Assembly (NCBI RefSeq): GCF_900109855.1
Contig: NZ_FOBO01000019.1
Location: 1 to 61,752, forward strand
Length of the DNA stretch: 61,752 nt
Source of the DNA: Roseovarius tolerans
GTDB lineage: Bacteria; Pseudomonadota; Alphaproteobacteria; Rhodobacterales; Rhodobacteraceae
Direction of reading: 5' to 3'
In this document: positions 17,245-25,686 of the stretch, piece after piece
How positions within the stretch are numbered: position 1 is the first letter of the stretch
How the letters are laid out: every line of letters starts with the position of its first letter
The notes under the pieces: generated by a model
Database searches by the model: none
What the model was told of the DNA's origin: nothing
The model's input: only the letters and a program-made list of their open reading frames with translations
Position numbers and translations under genes: made by a program

Positions 17245-18255
17245 GTGGGGGCGTGGCAATCATACCGGATGCGGCTTCGGCGCAAACGGGCCAAGGTGCG
17301 TGCCTTTCGCAAGCATTTCTCGATGCGGTCCGTTGTCGACCGCACCGACCGTATTCGTCCCGGCGATGTGCTGCTCTTTTCGACCATGCGGGACGAGCAT
17401 GTCCGCCTGCCTTATTTCCTGCGCTATTACCGCGATCTGGGGATTTCGCATTTCCTGATCGTGGATAATGACAGCACCGATGGCGGTGCGGATTATCTGG
17501 CGCAGCAGGATGATGTATCGCTGTGGTCCACCAAGGCGAGCTACAAGCGCGCGCGCTTCGGCATCGACTGGCTCAACTGGCTGCAATCGAAATACGGGCA
17601 CGGGCACTGGACGCTGGTGGTCGATCCCGATGAGTTCTTTGTCTACCCGTTCTGTGACACCCGACCCATTCGCGCGCTGACCGATTGGCTGGATACCTCG
17701 CAGGTCAAATCCTTTGGCGCGATGCTGCTGGACATGTATCCCAAGGGGCGGATCGACGTCGTGCCCTACCGCGCCGGCCAGAACCCGCTGGAGATCGCCG
17801 CTTGGTTCGATCCCGGCAACTACATGATCGAAAAGAACAAGAAATTCGGCAATCTGTGGATTCAGGGCGGGCCGCGTGCGCGCGTGTTCTTTCCCGACAA
17901 TCCGAAAAAGGCGCCTGCGCTCAACAAGACGCCGCTGATCAAGTGGCATCGGCGCTATGCCTATGAAAGCTCGACCCATATGGTGCTGCCGCGTGGTTTG
18001 AACCTGACCTATGATGAATGGGGTGGCGAAAAGGCGAGCGGCATCCTGCTCCATGCCAAGTTTCTGGATACCTTTACCGCCAAGGCCGCCGAGGAACTGA
18101 CCCGCCGCCAGCACTATTCCGCCAGCGTCGAATACAAGGCCTATGCCGAGATCGTGCAGCACAATCCCGAACTTTGGTGCAAATGGTCGGAAAAATATAT
18201 AAACTGGCGGCAACTAGAAATCCTCGGGCTGATGTCCAAGGGGAACTGGGCATGA
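17245..18255 (+). CDS. Family 2-like glycosyltransferase
   Basis: A 336-residue cytoplasmic glycosyltransferase with a GT-A fold. It shows FSTMRDEHVRLPYFLRYYRD and IVDNDSTDGG near the start, the nucleotide-sugar site VDPDEFF, and a conserved HRRY / HMVLPRG region typical of the GT92/GT2-like group. Start is GTG 17245, preceded by ggagg at a suitable distance. It opens a three-gene run with a GT14-like enzyme and a sulfotransferase, so a role in a surface polysaccharide or glycolipid is likely. Donor and acceptor are unknown. Confidence 0.82.
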   Translation: MGAWQSYRMRLRRKRAKVRAFRKHFSMRSVVDRTDRIRPGDVLLFSTMRDEHVRLPYFLRYYRDLGISHFLIVDNDSTDGGADYLAQQDDVSLWSTKASYKRARFGIDWLNWLQSKYGHGHWTLVVDPDEFFVYPFCDTRPIRALTDWLDTSQVKSFGAMLLDMYPKGRIDVVPYRAGQNPLEIAAWFDPGNYMIEKNKKFGNLWIQGGPRARVFFPDNPKKAPALNKTPLIKWHRRYAYESSTHMVLPRGLNLTYDEWGGEKASGILLHAKFLDTFTAKAAEELTRRQHYSASVEYKAYAEIVQHNPELWCKWSEKYINWRQLEILGLMSKGNWA

Positions 18256-18274
18256 GCAACAGGGCAGTACACGC

Positions 18275-19975
18275 ATGAGCGTCGGGATTATCATGCTGGT
18301 CCACACCGCCTTTGGCCGGGCCGAACAGGTGGCGCGGCATTGGGCGGCGTCGGGCTGTCCGCTGGTGATCCATGTCGACAAGGCGGTGCCGCGCAAGACC
18401 TATAATGCCTTTGTAAAAGCCCTGTCGGATATCGAGGATGTCCGCTTTGCGCCCCGGCATCGCTGTGAATGGGGCACCTGGGGGCTGGTCGCGGCCACGC
18501 AGGGTGCCGCAGAGATCATGCTGCGCGAGTTCCAGACCGTGCGCCATGTCTATCTGGCCTCGGGGTCCTGCCTGCCGCTGCGCCCGGTGCAGGAGTTGAT
18601 CGACTATCTTGCTGTGCGCCCGAATACCGATTTCATCGAGAGCGCGACGACGGCGGATGTGCCCTGGACCATCGGGGGGCTGGATCAGGAACGCTTTACC
18701 CTGCGGTTTCCGTTCTCATGGCGGAACCATCGCTATCTCTTTGACAAATACGTGGCACTGCAACGCCTTGTCGGGTTCAAGCGGCACATTCCCAACGGCA
18801 TCGTGCCGCATATGGGCAGCCAGTGGTGGTGTCTGACGCGGCAGACGCTGTCGGCCATTCTGGATGATCCCTACCGGCGGGTCTATGACCGCTATTTCTC
18901 CAAGGTGTGGATTCCGGACGAGAGCTATTTCCAGACCCTCGCCCGGCAATATTCGCGCCAGATTGAGAGCCGGTCGCTGACGCTGTCGAAATTCGACTAC
19001 CAGGGCAAGCCGCATATCTTTTACGACGATCACCTGCAGCTTTTGCGGCGCTCGGATTGTTTTTTGGCGCGCAAGATCTGGCCCTTTGCCGACCGTCTCT
19101 ACGAGGCGTTTCTGACCGATCCGGCGGGGGCGATGAAGCGCACCGAGCCCAACCCCGGCAAGATCGACCGTATTTTCGCCAAGGCGGTGGAGCGGCGTAC
19201 GCGCGGGCGGCCCGGTCTATACATGCAGAGCCGCTTTCCGGTGGAGACCCGCGAAAACGGGCTGACCTGCGCGCCCTATTCGGTGTTTCAGGGGTTCAGC
19301 GATCTCTTTGAGAATTTCGAGCCGTGGCTGGCGCGGATGACCGGGATGCGGGTGCATGGCCATCTTTTTGCGCCGGAGCGGGCCGAGTTCTCGGATGGTC
19401 AGACGGTGATGAACGGGGCGCTTTCGGACAGTGCGGCGCTGCGCGATTACAATCCGCGCGCCTTTCTGGCCAGCCTGATCTGGAATACCCGCGGCGAGCG
19501 GCAGTGTTTCCAGTTCGGGCCGCGCGACATGATCGAGGATATAGAGTGGTATATCGCCAAGGACCCGAATGCGCAGGTCTCGGTGATTTCGGGGGCCTGG
19601 GCAGTGCCGCTCTTCAAGTCGAACGGCAATTTTGCCGATATCCGGCGCGAGGCGGCGCTTTTGCAGCAGGTCGAGAGCCAGCATCTCAAGGTGTTGCGGT
19701 CATCCTGGATCAAGGCGCGTGTGCGGATCTGGACCATGGCGGAATTCATCGAGGCCCCGATGGAGCCTTTGCAGACCATCATCGACGAGATCGGGCAACA
19801 GAACCTGCGCGGTCTGGCCGAGGTGCCGCGGATGTCCGATCTGACCGGGTTCGGGCAGTTCCTGCAGAACCTCAAGAATCAGGGGATGCATCCCTATCTG
19901 ATGGGCGATTTCCCGGTTGAGCAGGGCACCCACAGTCCGCAGCAGGATGCGCGCAAACCCTATCTGGTGCGGTAA
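18275..19975 (+). CDS. GT14-like beta-1,6-N-acetylglucosaminyltransferase with extra C-terminal domain
   Basis: A 566-residue protein. The first 270 residues resemble the core-2/I-branching (GT14) family: MLVHTAFGRAEQVARHW, HVDKAVPRK, YLASGSCLPLRP, and HMGSQWWCLTRQT with the family's GxQWW-type motif followed by DESYFQTL. The C-terminal half (about 300-566) has a separate conserved region of unknown role seen in roseobacter homologues (DUF5927/5928 type). It starts 19 bases after the first glycosyltransferase. It probably transfers GlcNAc or a related sugar onto a surface glycan later sulfated by the next gene product. Confidence 0.8.
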   Translation: MSVGIIMLVHTAFGRAEQVARHWAASGCPLVIHVDKAVPRKTYNAFVKALSDIEDVRFAPRHRCEWGTWGLVAATQGAAEIMLREFQTVRHVYLASGSCLPLRPVQELIDYLAVRPNTDFIESATTADVPWTIGGLDQERFTLRFPFSWRNHRYLFDKYVALQRLVGFKRHIPNGIVPHMGSQWWCLTRQTLSAILDDPYRRVYDRYFSKVWIPDESYFQTLARQYSRQIESRSLTLSKFDYQGKPHIFYDDHLQLLRRSDCFLARKIWPFADRLYEAFLTDPAGAMKRTEPNPGKIDRIFAKAVERRTRGRPGLYMQSRFPVETRENGLTCAPYSVFQGFSDLFENFEPWLARMTGMRVHGHLFAPERAEFSDGQTVMNGALSDSAALRDYNPRAFLASLIWNTRGERQCFQFGPRDMIEDIEWYIAKDPNAQVSVISGAWAVPLFKSNGNFADIRREAALLQQVESQHLKVLRSSWIKARVRIWTMAEFIEAPMEPLQTIIDEIGQQNLRGLAEVPRMSDLTGFGQFLQNLKNQGMHPYLMGDFPVEQGTHSPQQDARKPYLVR

Positions 19976-19981
19976 GAGTGA

Positions 19982-21409
19982 ATGACAGGCCCGTTTGACT
20001 ATTTCGTCGTGTTCGCGGAAATGCGCACCGGCTCCAATTTTCTGGAAAGCAATCTGAACGCGTTTGACGGGATCGAATGCCATGGCGAGGCGTTCAACCC
20101 GCATTTCATTGGCTATCCCAACAAGACCGAGTTGCTGGGGCTGACACAGGCCGAGCGAGACGAGGAACCGACGCGTCTCATTGGTGCGATCAAGGGGCAG
20201 TCGCAGGGCATCGGCGGCTTTCGGTTCTTTCACGACCATGATCCGCGCGTTCTGGATCATGCGCTAGACGATCCGCGCTGCGCCAAGATCATCCTGACGC
20301 GCAACCCAGTCGACAGCTACGTGTCGTGGAAGATCGCGCAGGCCACCGGGCAGTGGAAGCTGACCAATGTGAAACGCCGCCGCGATGCGCCGATTGCCTT
20401 TGATCCAGGCGAGTTCGAGACGCATGTGGCGACGTTGCAGGCGTTTCAGGTGTTCCTGCTGAACCGGCTACAGGCAACCGGGCAGACGGCGTTCTATGTG
20501 GCCTACGAGGATTTGCAGAGCCTTGAGGTTATGAACGGTCTGGCGCGGTATCTGGGCTGTGAGGCGCGGCTGGAGGCGCTCGACGCCTCGCTCAAGCCGC
20601 AGAACCCGGAACCGCTGGAAAACAAGGTGTCGAACTTCAAGGAGATGGAGCACGCGCTGGCCGGGCGCGACCCCTACAACCTGACCCGCACCCCGAATTT
20701 CGAGCCGCGACGGGGGACCGCCGTGCCCGGTTTCGTCAGCGCCGTGCGTGCACCGCTGATCTATATGCCGATCCGGTCGGGGCCGGAGCATGAGGTGCGC
20801 GCGTGGCTTGCCGCGCTCGATCAGGTTAGTGAGGAGACGCTGCCCACCAAGCTCAATCAAAAGGCGCTGCGCCAGTGGATGCGGCGCAAGCCGGGGCATC
20901 GGCGGTTCACCGTGCTGCGTCATCCGGTGGAGCGCGCGCACGCGGCATTCTGCGACAAGATCCTGATCAAGGGGCCGGGATGTTACCGCGATATCCGCCG
21001 CACCCTGCGCAATTTCCACAAGCTGCCGATCCCCGGCAACCTGCCCGACGAGGGTTATGATCTTGCGGCGCACAAGACGGCGTTTTTGGCGTTCCTGGAG
21101 TTTCTCAAGGCCAATCTGGCGGGTCAGACGGCGATCCGGGTCGATGCCCATTGGTGCACGCAAGCCGCAGCCGTCGAAGGGATGGCGCAATTCGGTGCGC
21201 CCGACATGATTTTGCGTGAGGACGAGATGCCGGGCTATCTTGCCGCGCTCGCGCGGCAGGTGGGCTATGCGAAACCGCCCGCGCCGCCAGAGGGGGCACC
21301 ACAAGCGCCGTTTGCCCTTGCCGATATCTATGACGATGGACTCGAGGAGTTGGCGCGGACCGTGTATCAGCGGGATTATGTGCTGTTCGGGTTCGGGGCC
21401 TGGCGGTAG
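19982..21409 (+). CDS. Two-domain sulfotransferase (NodH/Stf0-like plus Sulfotransfer_2-like)
   Basis: A 475-residue PAPS-dependent sulfotransferase. The N-terminal half carries the 5'-phosphosulfate loop MRTGSNFLE, LTRNPVDSYVSWK (3'-phosphate site) and the NodH/Stf0 pattern. The C-terminal half (about 250-475) has another sulfotransferase-like set: FTVLRHPVERAHAAFCDK, the DAHWCTQAA stretch and the Y..D..LFGFG end typical of carbohydrate sulfotransferases (PF03567). The second half lacks an obvious phosphosulfate loop near IYMPIRSGPEHE. It follows two glycosyltransferases by 6 bases, so a surface glycan is the probable acceptor. Confidence 0.8.
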   Translation: MTGPFDYFVVFAEMRTGSNFLESNLNAFDGIECHGEAFNPHFIGYPNKTELLGLTQAERDEEPTRLIGAIKGQSQGIGGFRFFHDHDPRVLDHALDDPRCAKIILTRNPVDSYVSWKIAQATGQWKLTNVKRRRDAPIAFDPGEFETHVATLQAFQVFLLNRLQATGQTAFYVAYEDLQSLEVMNGLARYLGCEARLEALDASLKPQNPEPLENKVSNFKEMEHALAGRDPYNLTRTPNFEPRRGTAVPGFVSAVRAPLIYMPIRSGPEHEVRAWLAALDQVSEETLPTKLNQKALRQWMRRKPGHRRFTVLRHPVERAHAAFCDKILIKGPGCYRDIRRTLRNFHKLPIPGNLPDEGYDLAAHKTAFLAFLEFLKANLAGQTAIRVDAHWCTQAAAVEGMAQFGAPDMILREDEMPGYLAALARQVGYAKPPAPPEGAPQAPFALADIYDDGLEELARTVYQRDYVLFGFGAWR

Positions 21410-21667
21410 GGGGGTCGGGATTGGTCTTTTGCTGTCGTTGCCGCCTCCCGCGCGAAACGCACCGAAGGTGCCGCGCGATCGCCGGGCCGTCCCGCGGCCT
21501 GGCGATATGATAGGGAGCGCAACGTGTTGAGTTCAGGATGACTTGGCTGGGATAAAGTGCGGGCAACAACGGTTGCATCGCCAGTCCCCGCCCTGCGATC
21601 AAGCAGCACCTCTGACAGGGTGCGATATCCGCTCTAAGTCAAACGATCTACTTTGACCCGGCGGTGC

Positions 21668-22132
21668 TCACGCGGCCTGTGCCGCCTGCGCCTCGGTGAC
21701 GATGGTATAGAGCGTCATCGGATCGGTGTTGGCCCGCAGCTTGGCGCAGAGCGAAGTGTCGCGCAGGGTGCGCGAGACGAGGGCAAGCGCCTTGAGATGC
21801 TCGACCCCCGCGTCGATGGGCGCGAAGAGCGCAAAGGCGAGGTCAACCGGCTGGCGATCCACCGCGTCGAAATCAATCGGCTTTTCCAGCAGTGTCAGCA
21901 CGCCAACGACGTGATCGAGGCCGTCGATTCGGGCATGGGGCAGGGCGACGCCATTTCCCACCCCGGTGGGCCCCAGGCTCTCGCGTTCCAAGAGCGCCTC
22001 GACAGCGGTGCCATGCGGCACGCCGTAGGCCGATTCGACAATGAACCCAAGCTCTTGCATCAGGCGTTTCTTGCTGGTGGCACCGGACAGGAAGCGCACG
22101 GCCTCTGGCTTGAGGATCATAGGTAAGTCCAT
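21668..22132 (-). CDS. ptsN: Nitrogen-type PTS EIIA protein
   Basis: EIIA-Ntr of the regulatory PTS, phosphorylated by NPr; it controls potassium, nitrogen and stress functions rather than sugar uptake. The phospho-accepting His lies in VALPHARI, and the fold motifs (LLERESLGPTGVGNG, KPIDFDAVD) are intact. I chose ATG 22132 (MDLPMILKPEAV), which gives 154 residues, the standard length. It is 45 bases downstream of hpf, the usual partner. Confidence 0.94.
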   Translation of the reverse strand: MDLPMILKPEAVRFLSGATSKKRLMQELGFIVESAYGVPHGTAVEALLERESLGPTGVGNGVALPHARIDGLDHVVGVLTLLEKPIDFDAVDRQPVDLAFALFAPIDAGVEHLKALALVSRTLRDTSLCAKLRANTDPMTLYTIVTEAQAAQAA

Positions 22133-22177
22133 TTGTCGAGCCGCACTGACAGGCGCACTGCCGCCCGTCACCTTATA

Positions 22178-22741
22178 TTACGGGTCAATCCAGCCGATAT
22201 TGCCGTCTTCGCGGCGGTATACGACATTGACCGTCTCTTTTCCCTCTTTGCGGAAGACAAGAACCGGTGCCCCTGCAAGCTCCATCTGCATGACCGCCTC
22301 GCCGACCGAAAGAGAGGGGATTTGCGTCTCCATCTCGGCCACGATGATCGGTTGCAGGCTTTCAGGTTCCGATTCTACCTCCTCGCCGTTCGCCGCGAGG
22401 ATATAAGAGGAAGCCCCGAAGAGTTCAACCGGCTCTGCACGCTCGCGATGGTGGTCTTTCAGGCGGCGCTTGTAACGTCGGAGTTGTTTTTCCATTTTCT
22501 CGCAGCAGGCGTCGAAGGCACCGTATATTTCATGCGCCTTGGCGCTGGCCTGCGCGGTCAATCCGGTGGAAAGATGCACGATCGCCTCGCAGGCGAATTC
22601 GCTCGCGTTCTTGGAAAAGATGACATGCGCGTCGGTCGGACGTTCGGCGTATTTGGCCACCGCCGCGCCCAGCTCGTCCTTGACATGCGTTTGAAGTGCC
22701 TCGCCGATATCGATCTGCTTTCCACTGATTTGATAACGCAT
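22178..22741 (-). CDS. hpf: Ribosome hibernation promoting factor, long form
   Basis: Long HPF joins two 70S ribosomes into inactive 100S dimers in stationary phase. The start is ATG 22741 (MRYQISGKQIDIG), preceded by gaaggagag, giving 187 residues. The N-terminal S30AE domain has KDELGAAVAKYAERPTDAHVIFSK, and the C-terminal dimerisation domain reads VGEAVMQMELAGAPVLVFR. It lies between lptB and ptsN; in many Proteobacteria rpoN sits just before hpf, but it is absent here. Confidence 0.94.
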   Translation of the reverse strand: MRYQISGKQIDIGEALQTHVKDELGAAVAKYAERPTDAHVIFSKNASEFACEAIVHLSTGLTAQASAKAHEIYGAFDACCEKMEKQLRRYKRRLKDHHRERAEPVELFGASSYILAANGEEVESEPESLQPIIVAEMETQIPSLSVGEAVMQMELAGAPVLVFRKEGKETVNVVYRREDGNIGWIDP

Positions 22742-22983
22742 CTTCTCTCCTTCACTTGACAGACCCGGTCCGGGCACGGCGCGCCTGCGCCGCGAACTTT
22801 CCTAGCCTCGGATGCTGATAAACGACATGTGTTTCGATTGTCCCGAGACAGGCCCGCGACGCCGGGGCCATTCGGGGAACAGCGCGATAATACAACATGT
22901 CATCCCCCAATTGACGCGCTTTCCCGGCGTCTTGTCAATCGCATTTGCGACAGGGCAGAGCGGATTTGCCGACGCGGGGCCGA

Positions 22984-23748
22984 TCACGAAATGCGGAAGC
23001 TGTCACCGAGATAGACGCGGCGGACATTCTCGTTCTCGACCACGTCCCGAGGACTGCCCGACATCAGAACCTTGCCGTCATGCAGGATATAGGCACGGTC
23101 GACGATTTCGAGCGTCTCGCGCACGTTGTGGTCGGTGATCAGCACGCCGATGCCGCGTTTCTTGAGATCGGTCACAAGATGCCGGATATCGCCCACCGAA
23201 ATCGGATCGACCCCGGCAAAGGGTTCGTCGAGAAGCAGGTATTTCGGATTCGCCGCAAGGCAGCGGGCGATTTCCACGCGCCGCCGCTCGCCGCCGGACA
23301 GGGCCATTGCTGGGGCACGGCGCAGATGTTCGATCGAGAATTCCGAGAGCAGCTGTTCCAGCCGCTCGCGCCGCCGCTGTCGTTTATTCTCGGCGATGTC
23401 GAGGATCGCCATGATGTTGTCCTCGACCGAGAGGCCCCGAAAGATCGACATTTCCTGTGGTAGATAGCCGATGCCCAGCTTGGCGCGGCGATACATCGGC
23501 AACGCGCTGACATCGCGCCCGTCGATATAGATATGGCCGCCCTCGGGATAGATCAGCCCGGCAATGGCGTAGAAGGTGGTGGTCTTGCCCGAGCCGTTGG
23601 GGCCCAGCAGCGCCACCACTTCGCCCTGGCCAAGCGAGAGCGACACATCGCGAATCACCACCCGTTTCTTGTAGCTCTTGCGCAGATGTTCGACCCGCAG
23701 GCCGCCACCATCGCTTTCATGCGCAAGGACAAGGTCGGGCTTGGTCAT
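22984..23748 (-). CDS. lptB: LPS export ABC transporter ATP-binding protein
   Basis: LptB powers extraction of lipopolysaccharide from the inner membrane by LptFG and its passage to LptC-LptA. The 254-residue ATPase shows Walker [11 protein letters not shown], the signature [14 protein letters not shown], Walker [11 protein letters not shown] and H-loop [10 protein letters not shown]. Its ATG overlaps the lptA stop (atga), the usual lptC-lptA-lptB coupling. Confidence 0.97.
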   Translation of the reverse strand: MTKPDLVLAHESDGGGLRVEHLRKSYKKRVVIRDVSLSLGQGEVVALLGPNGSGKTTTFYAIAGLIYPEGGHIYIDGRDVSALPMYRRAKLGIGYLPQEMSIFRGLSVEDNIMAILDIAENKRQRRRERLEQLLSEFSIEHLRRAPAMALSGGERRRVEIARCLAANPKYLLLDEPFAGVDPISVGDIRHLVTDLKKRGIGVLITDHNVRETLEIVDRAYILHDGKVLMSGSPRDVVENENVRRVYLGDSFRIS

Positions 23749-24242
23749 TGATCGTCATTGCCCGGTTGCAGCACGGTCTTGACCCGGCCCTGGACCCGCG
23801 CAGTGCCGGCCCCGGTATCGACCAGCATCGTCTCGCCGGTGATCGCGCTCTGGCCCTGCACGAGCAGGACATCGCCGCGCAACTCGATCATCCCGGTGGA
23901 GATGTTGTAATCCGCACGGGCGGCCTCGGCGGCATCCTCGCCGCTGACCAGCGTGACACCGCCGGTGGCCTCGAGCCGTTCGATCCCGGTCTGATCCGCG
24001 AGGTAGACCACAAGGACCCGGGGGGCCGCGAGACGCATTGCGCCCTGTGCGATGACCACGTTGCCGGTGAAAATCGCGGTGCTGTCGTTCTGGTTGACGT
24101 TCAGGTTGTCCGACGTCACCTCGACCGGAAGGCTGCGATCCTGCTGGGTGTTGCCGAAGGCCACCTGCGCGCCCTGCGCCAGAGCCAGACCCGGAAGGCA
24201 GGCCATCACGACCGCCGCGGCGAAAAGTTTGATCTTACCCAC
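23745..24242 (-). CDS. lptA: LPS transport periplasmic protein LptA
   Basis: The periplasmic bridge protein of LPS export. A GTG start at 24242 gives 165 residues: a signal peptide ([20 protein letters not shown]) and an OstA beta-jellyroll with repeats such as [19 protein letters not shown] and [16 protein letters not shown]. The frame is open far upstream, but that region is lptC and rnd read in another frame. It starts 5 bases after lptC. Confidence 0.92.
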   Translation of the reverse strand: MGKIKLFAAAVVMACLPGLALAQGAQVAFGNTQQDRSLPVEVTSDNLNVNQNDSTAIFTGNVVIAQGAMRLAAPRVLVVYLADQTGIERLEATGGVTLVSGEDAAEAARADYNISTGMIELRGDVLLVQGQSAITGETMLVDTGAGTARVQGRVKTVLQPGNDDQ

Positions 24243-24247
24243 TGGCC

Positions 24248-24862
24248 TCAGTCCCCCACATCTGGCGGTTGGTATATCAGCTTCACCCCCTCGGTGAAAA
24301 GCAATTCCGCCGCCCCGTTCCCGTTCGCGTTTCGCAGCACCATCTGCCCCGCCGTCAGATCGCCCAGCGGTCCGGTCGCGGTGACGGTGTCGGGGGTCGT
24401 CGCGTTCAGCGCGTCGAGGTTCATGTCGAGGCGGTCGGTGTCGATCACGTAGCCTGTCGAGGTAGTGATCTGCACATCGCCGCGCAGTTGCGTCTGCATC
24501 GCGCGCTGATCGAATTCGGCGGCGCGGGCGGTGATGTCGACAGTGGTGCCCGCCGCGAGCCGGATTTGCGCGGTGACGGCATCTGCCGTGATCGGGCCGT
24601 CGACATCGCGGCCAGGCCGCGCGATACCGGCGCTGAAGAGGATTTCGTCGCCGGTATCGGTGACCCCGGCAAAGCTCGGGTTGGAGGCCCCCATGTCCTG
24701 CGCGCGTTTTTCCACGTCGGCCTGTGCCACCGGCACCGATTTCGAGGGATCGACGGTGCGCGAGATCAGGAACAGCGTCGATAACAAGCCCAGCGCGATC
24801 AGCGGCAGCAGGACCTTCATCCCCGCCACGACCCGCGAATAGGTGTTGTCCGCGCGCGCCAT
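24248..24862 (-). CDS. lptC: LPS export system protein LptC
   Basis: An inner-membrane-anchored protein that passes LPS from LptBFG to LptA. The 204-residue product has one N-terminal membrane helix (VLLPLIALGLLSTLFLISRT) and a periplasmic LptC fold with VDITARAAEFDQ and QTQLRGDVQITTSTGY. Start is ATG 24862, 2 bases after the rnd stop. A longer frame upstream is out-of-frame rnd and not part of the protein. Confidence 0.92.
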   Translation of the reverse strand: MARADNTYSRVVAGMKVLLPLIALGLLSTLFLISRTVDPSKSVPVAQADVEKRAQDMGASNPSFAGVTDTGDEILFSAGIARPGRDVDGPITADAVTAQIRLAAGTTVDITARAAEFDQRAMQTQLRGDVQITTSTGYVIDTDRLDMNLDALNATTPDTVTATGPLGDLTAGQMVLRNANGNGAAELLFTEGVKLIYQPPDVGD

Positions 24863-24864
24863 GC

Positions 24865-25476
24865 TCAATGGGCGAATATGTCGATTTCGGGCCAGCCGGC
24901 CAGATCGAGCCGCGCGCGCATCGGCAGGAACTCGAAACAGGCCTGCGCCATGTCGGTGCGCCCCTCGCGGGCCAGCCGCTTGTCGAGTTCCTTGCGCAGG
25001 CGGTGCAGGTAGAGCACATCCGAGGCGGCGTACTCGAGCTGCGCCTCGGTGAGCGCCTCTGCCCCCCAATCGGAGGTCTGCTGCTGCTTGGAGATATCGA
25101 CGCCCAGCAGTTCCTGAAGCAGGTATTTCAGCCCGTGCCGGTCGGTATAGGTGCGGATGAGTTTTGAGGCGATTTTGGTGCAATAGACCGGTTCGGCCAG
25201 CGCGCCGAAGGCATTGTACATCGCCGCGATGTCGAACCGCCCGAAGTGAAAGAGCTTGAGCACATCGGGGTTGCGCAGCAGCCTCTCGAGGTTGGGCGCG
25301 CTGGTCTGCCCCTGGGCCACCTGCACCAGATGTGCGTTGCCATCCCCGTCCGACAATTGCACAACACACAGCCGGTCACGATGCGGGTTGAGGCCCATCG
25401 TCTCGCAGTCGATCGCCACGACGGGGCCAAGTTCCAGCCCGTCGGGCAGGTCGTTCTGATAAAGGTGGTTCGCCAT
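24865..25476 (-). CDS. rnd: Short ribonuclease D-like 3'-5' exonuclease
   Basis: A DEDDy exonuclease. The motifs are AIDCETMGL (D and E), LFHFGRFDIAAMY (second Asp) and YAASDVLYL (Tyr and last Asp). At 203 residues it holds only the catalytic domain; the HRDC domains of full-length RNase D are missing, as is usual for this alphaproteobacterial form that precedes lptC. It probably trims tRNA or other RNA 3' ends. It is first in the rnd-lptCAB run, diverging from the ThDP enzyme across a 210-base gap. Confidence 0.9.
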   Translation of the reverse strand: MANHLYQNDLPDGLELGPVVAIDCETMGLNPHRDRLCVVQLSDGDGNAHLVQVAQGQTSAPNLERLLRNPDVLKLFHFGRFDIAAMYNAFGALAEPVYCTKIASKLIRTYTDRHGLKYLLQELLGVDISKQQQTSDWGAEALTEAQLEYAASDVLYLHRLRKELDKRLAREGRTDMAQACFEFLPMRARLDLAGWPEIDIFAH

Positions 25477-25686
25477 CGGATATCCTTGTGTCCCGGGCGG
25501 TGCGCGGGCTGACTGTCATACGGGATCGAAATCCCGATTTGCTTAGGCCGTTTCGACGCTTGCCTCAACCCGGATTTAAGCCGCCCATGGGGGGAATTCC
25601 AGCCCAGGCCGACCGCGAGAGGGGCAAAGCGGCTTGCGGTTGGCCCGGTGCTCGGCCACAAAGTGCCGCAAGAGGAGACAGAACCC

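Noticed and set aside
21480..21504. 9-bp hairpin (cgccgggcc / ggcctggcg) downstream of the sulfotransferase gene
   Set aside because: It has no T-run and lies 70 bases after the stop in a GC-rich gap; too weak to call a terminator.
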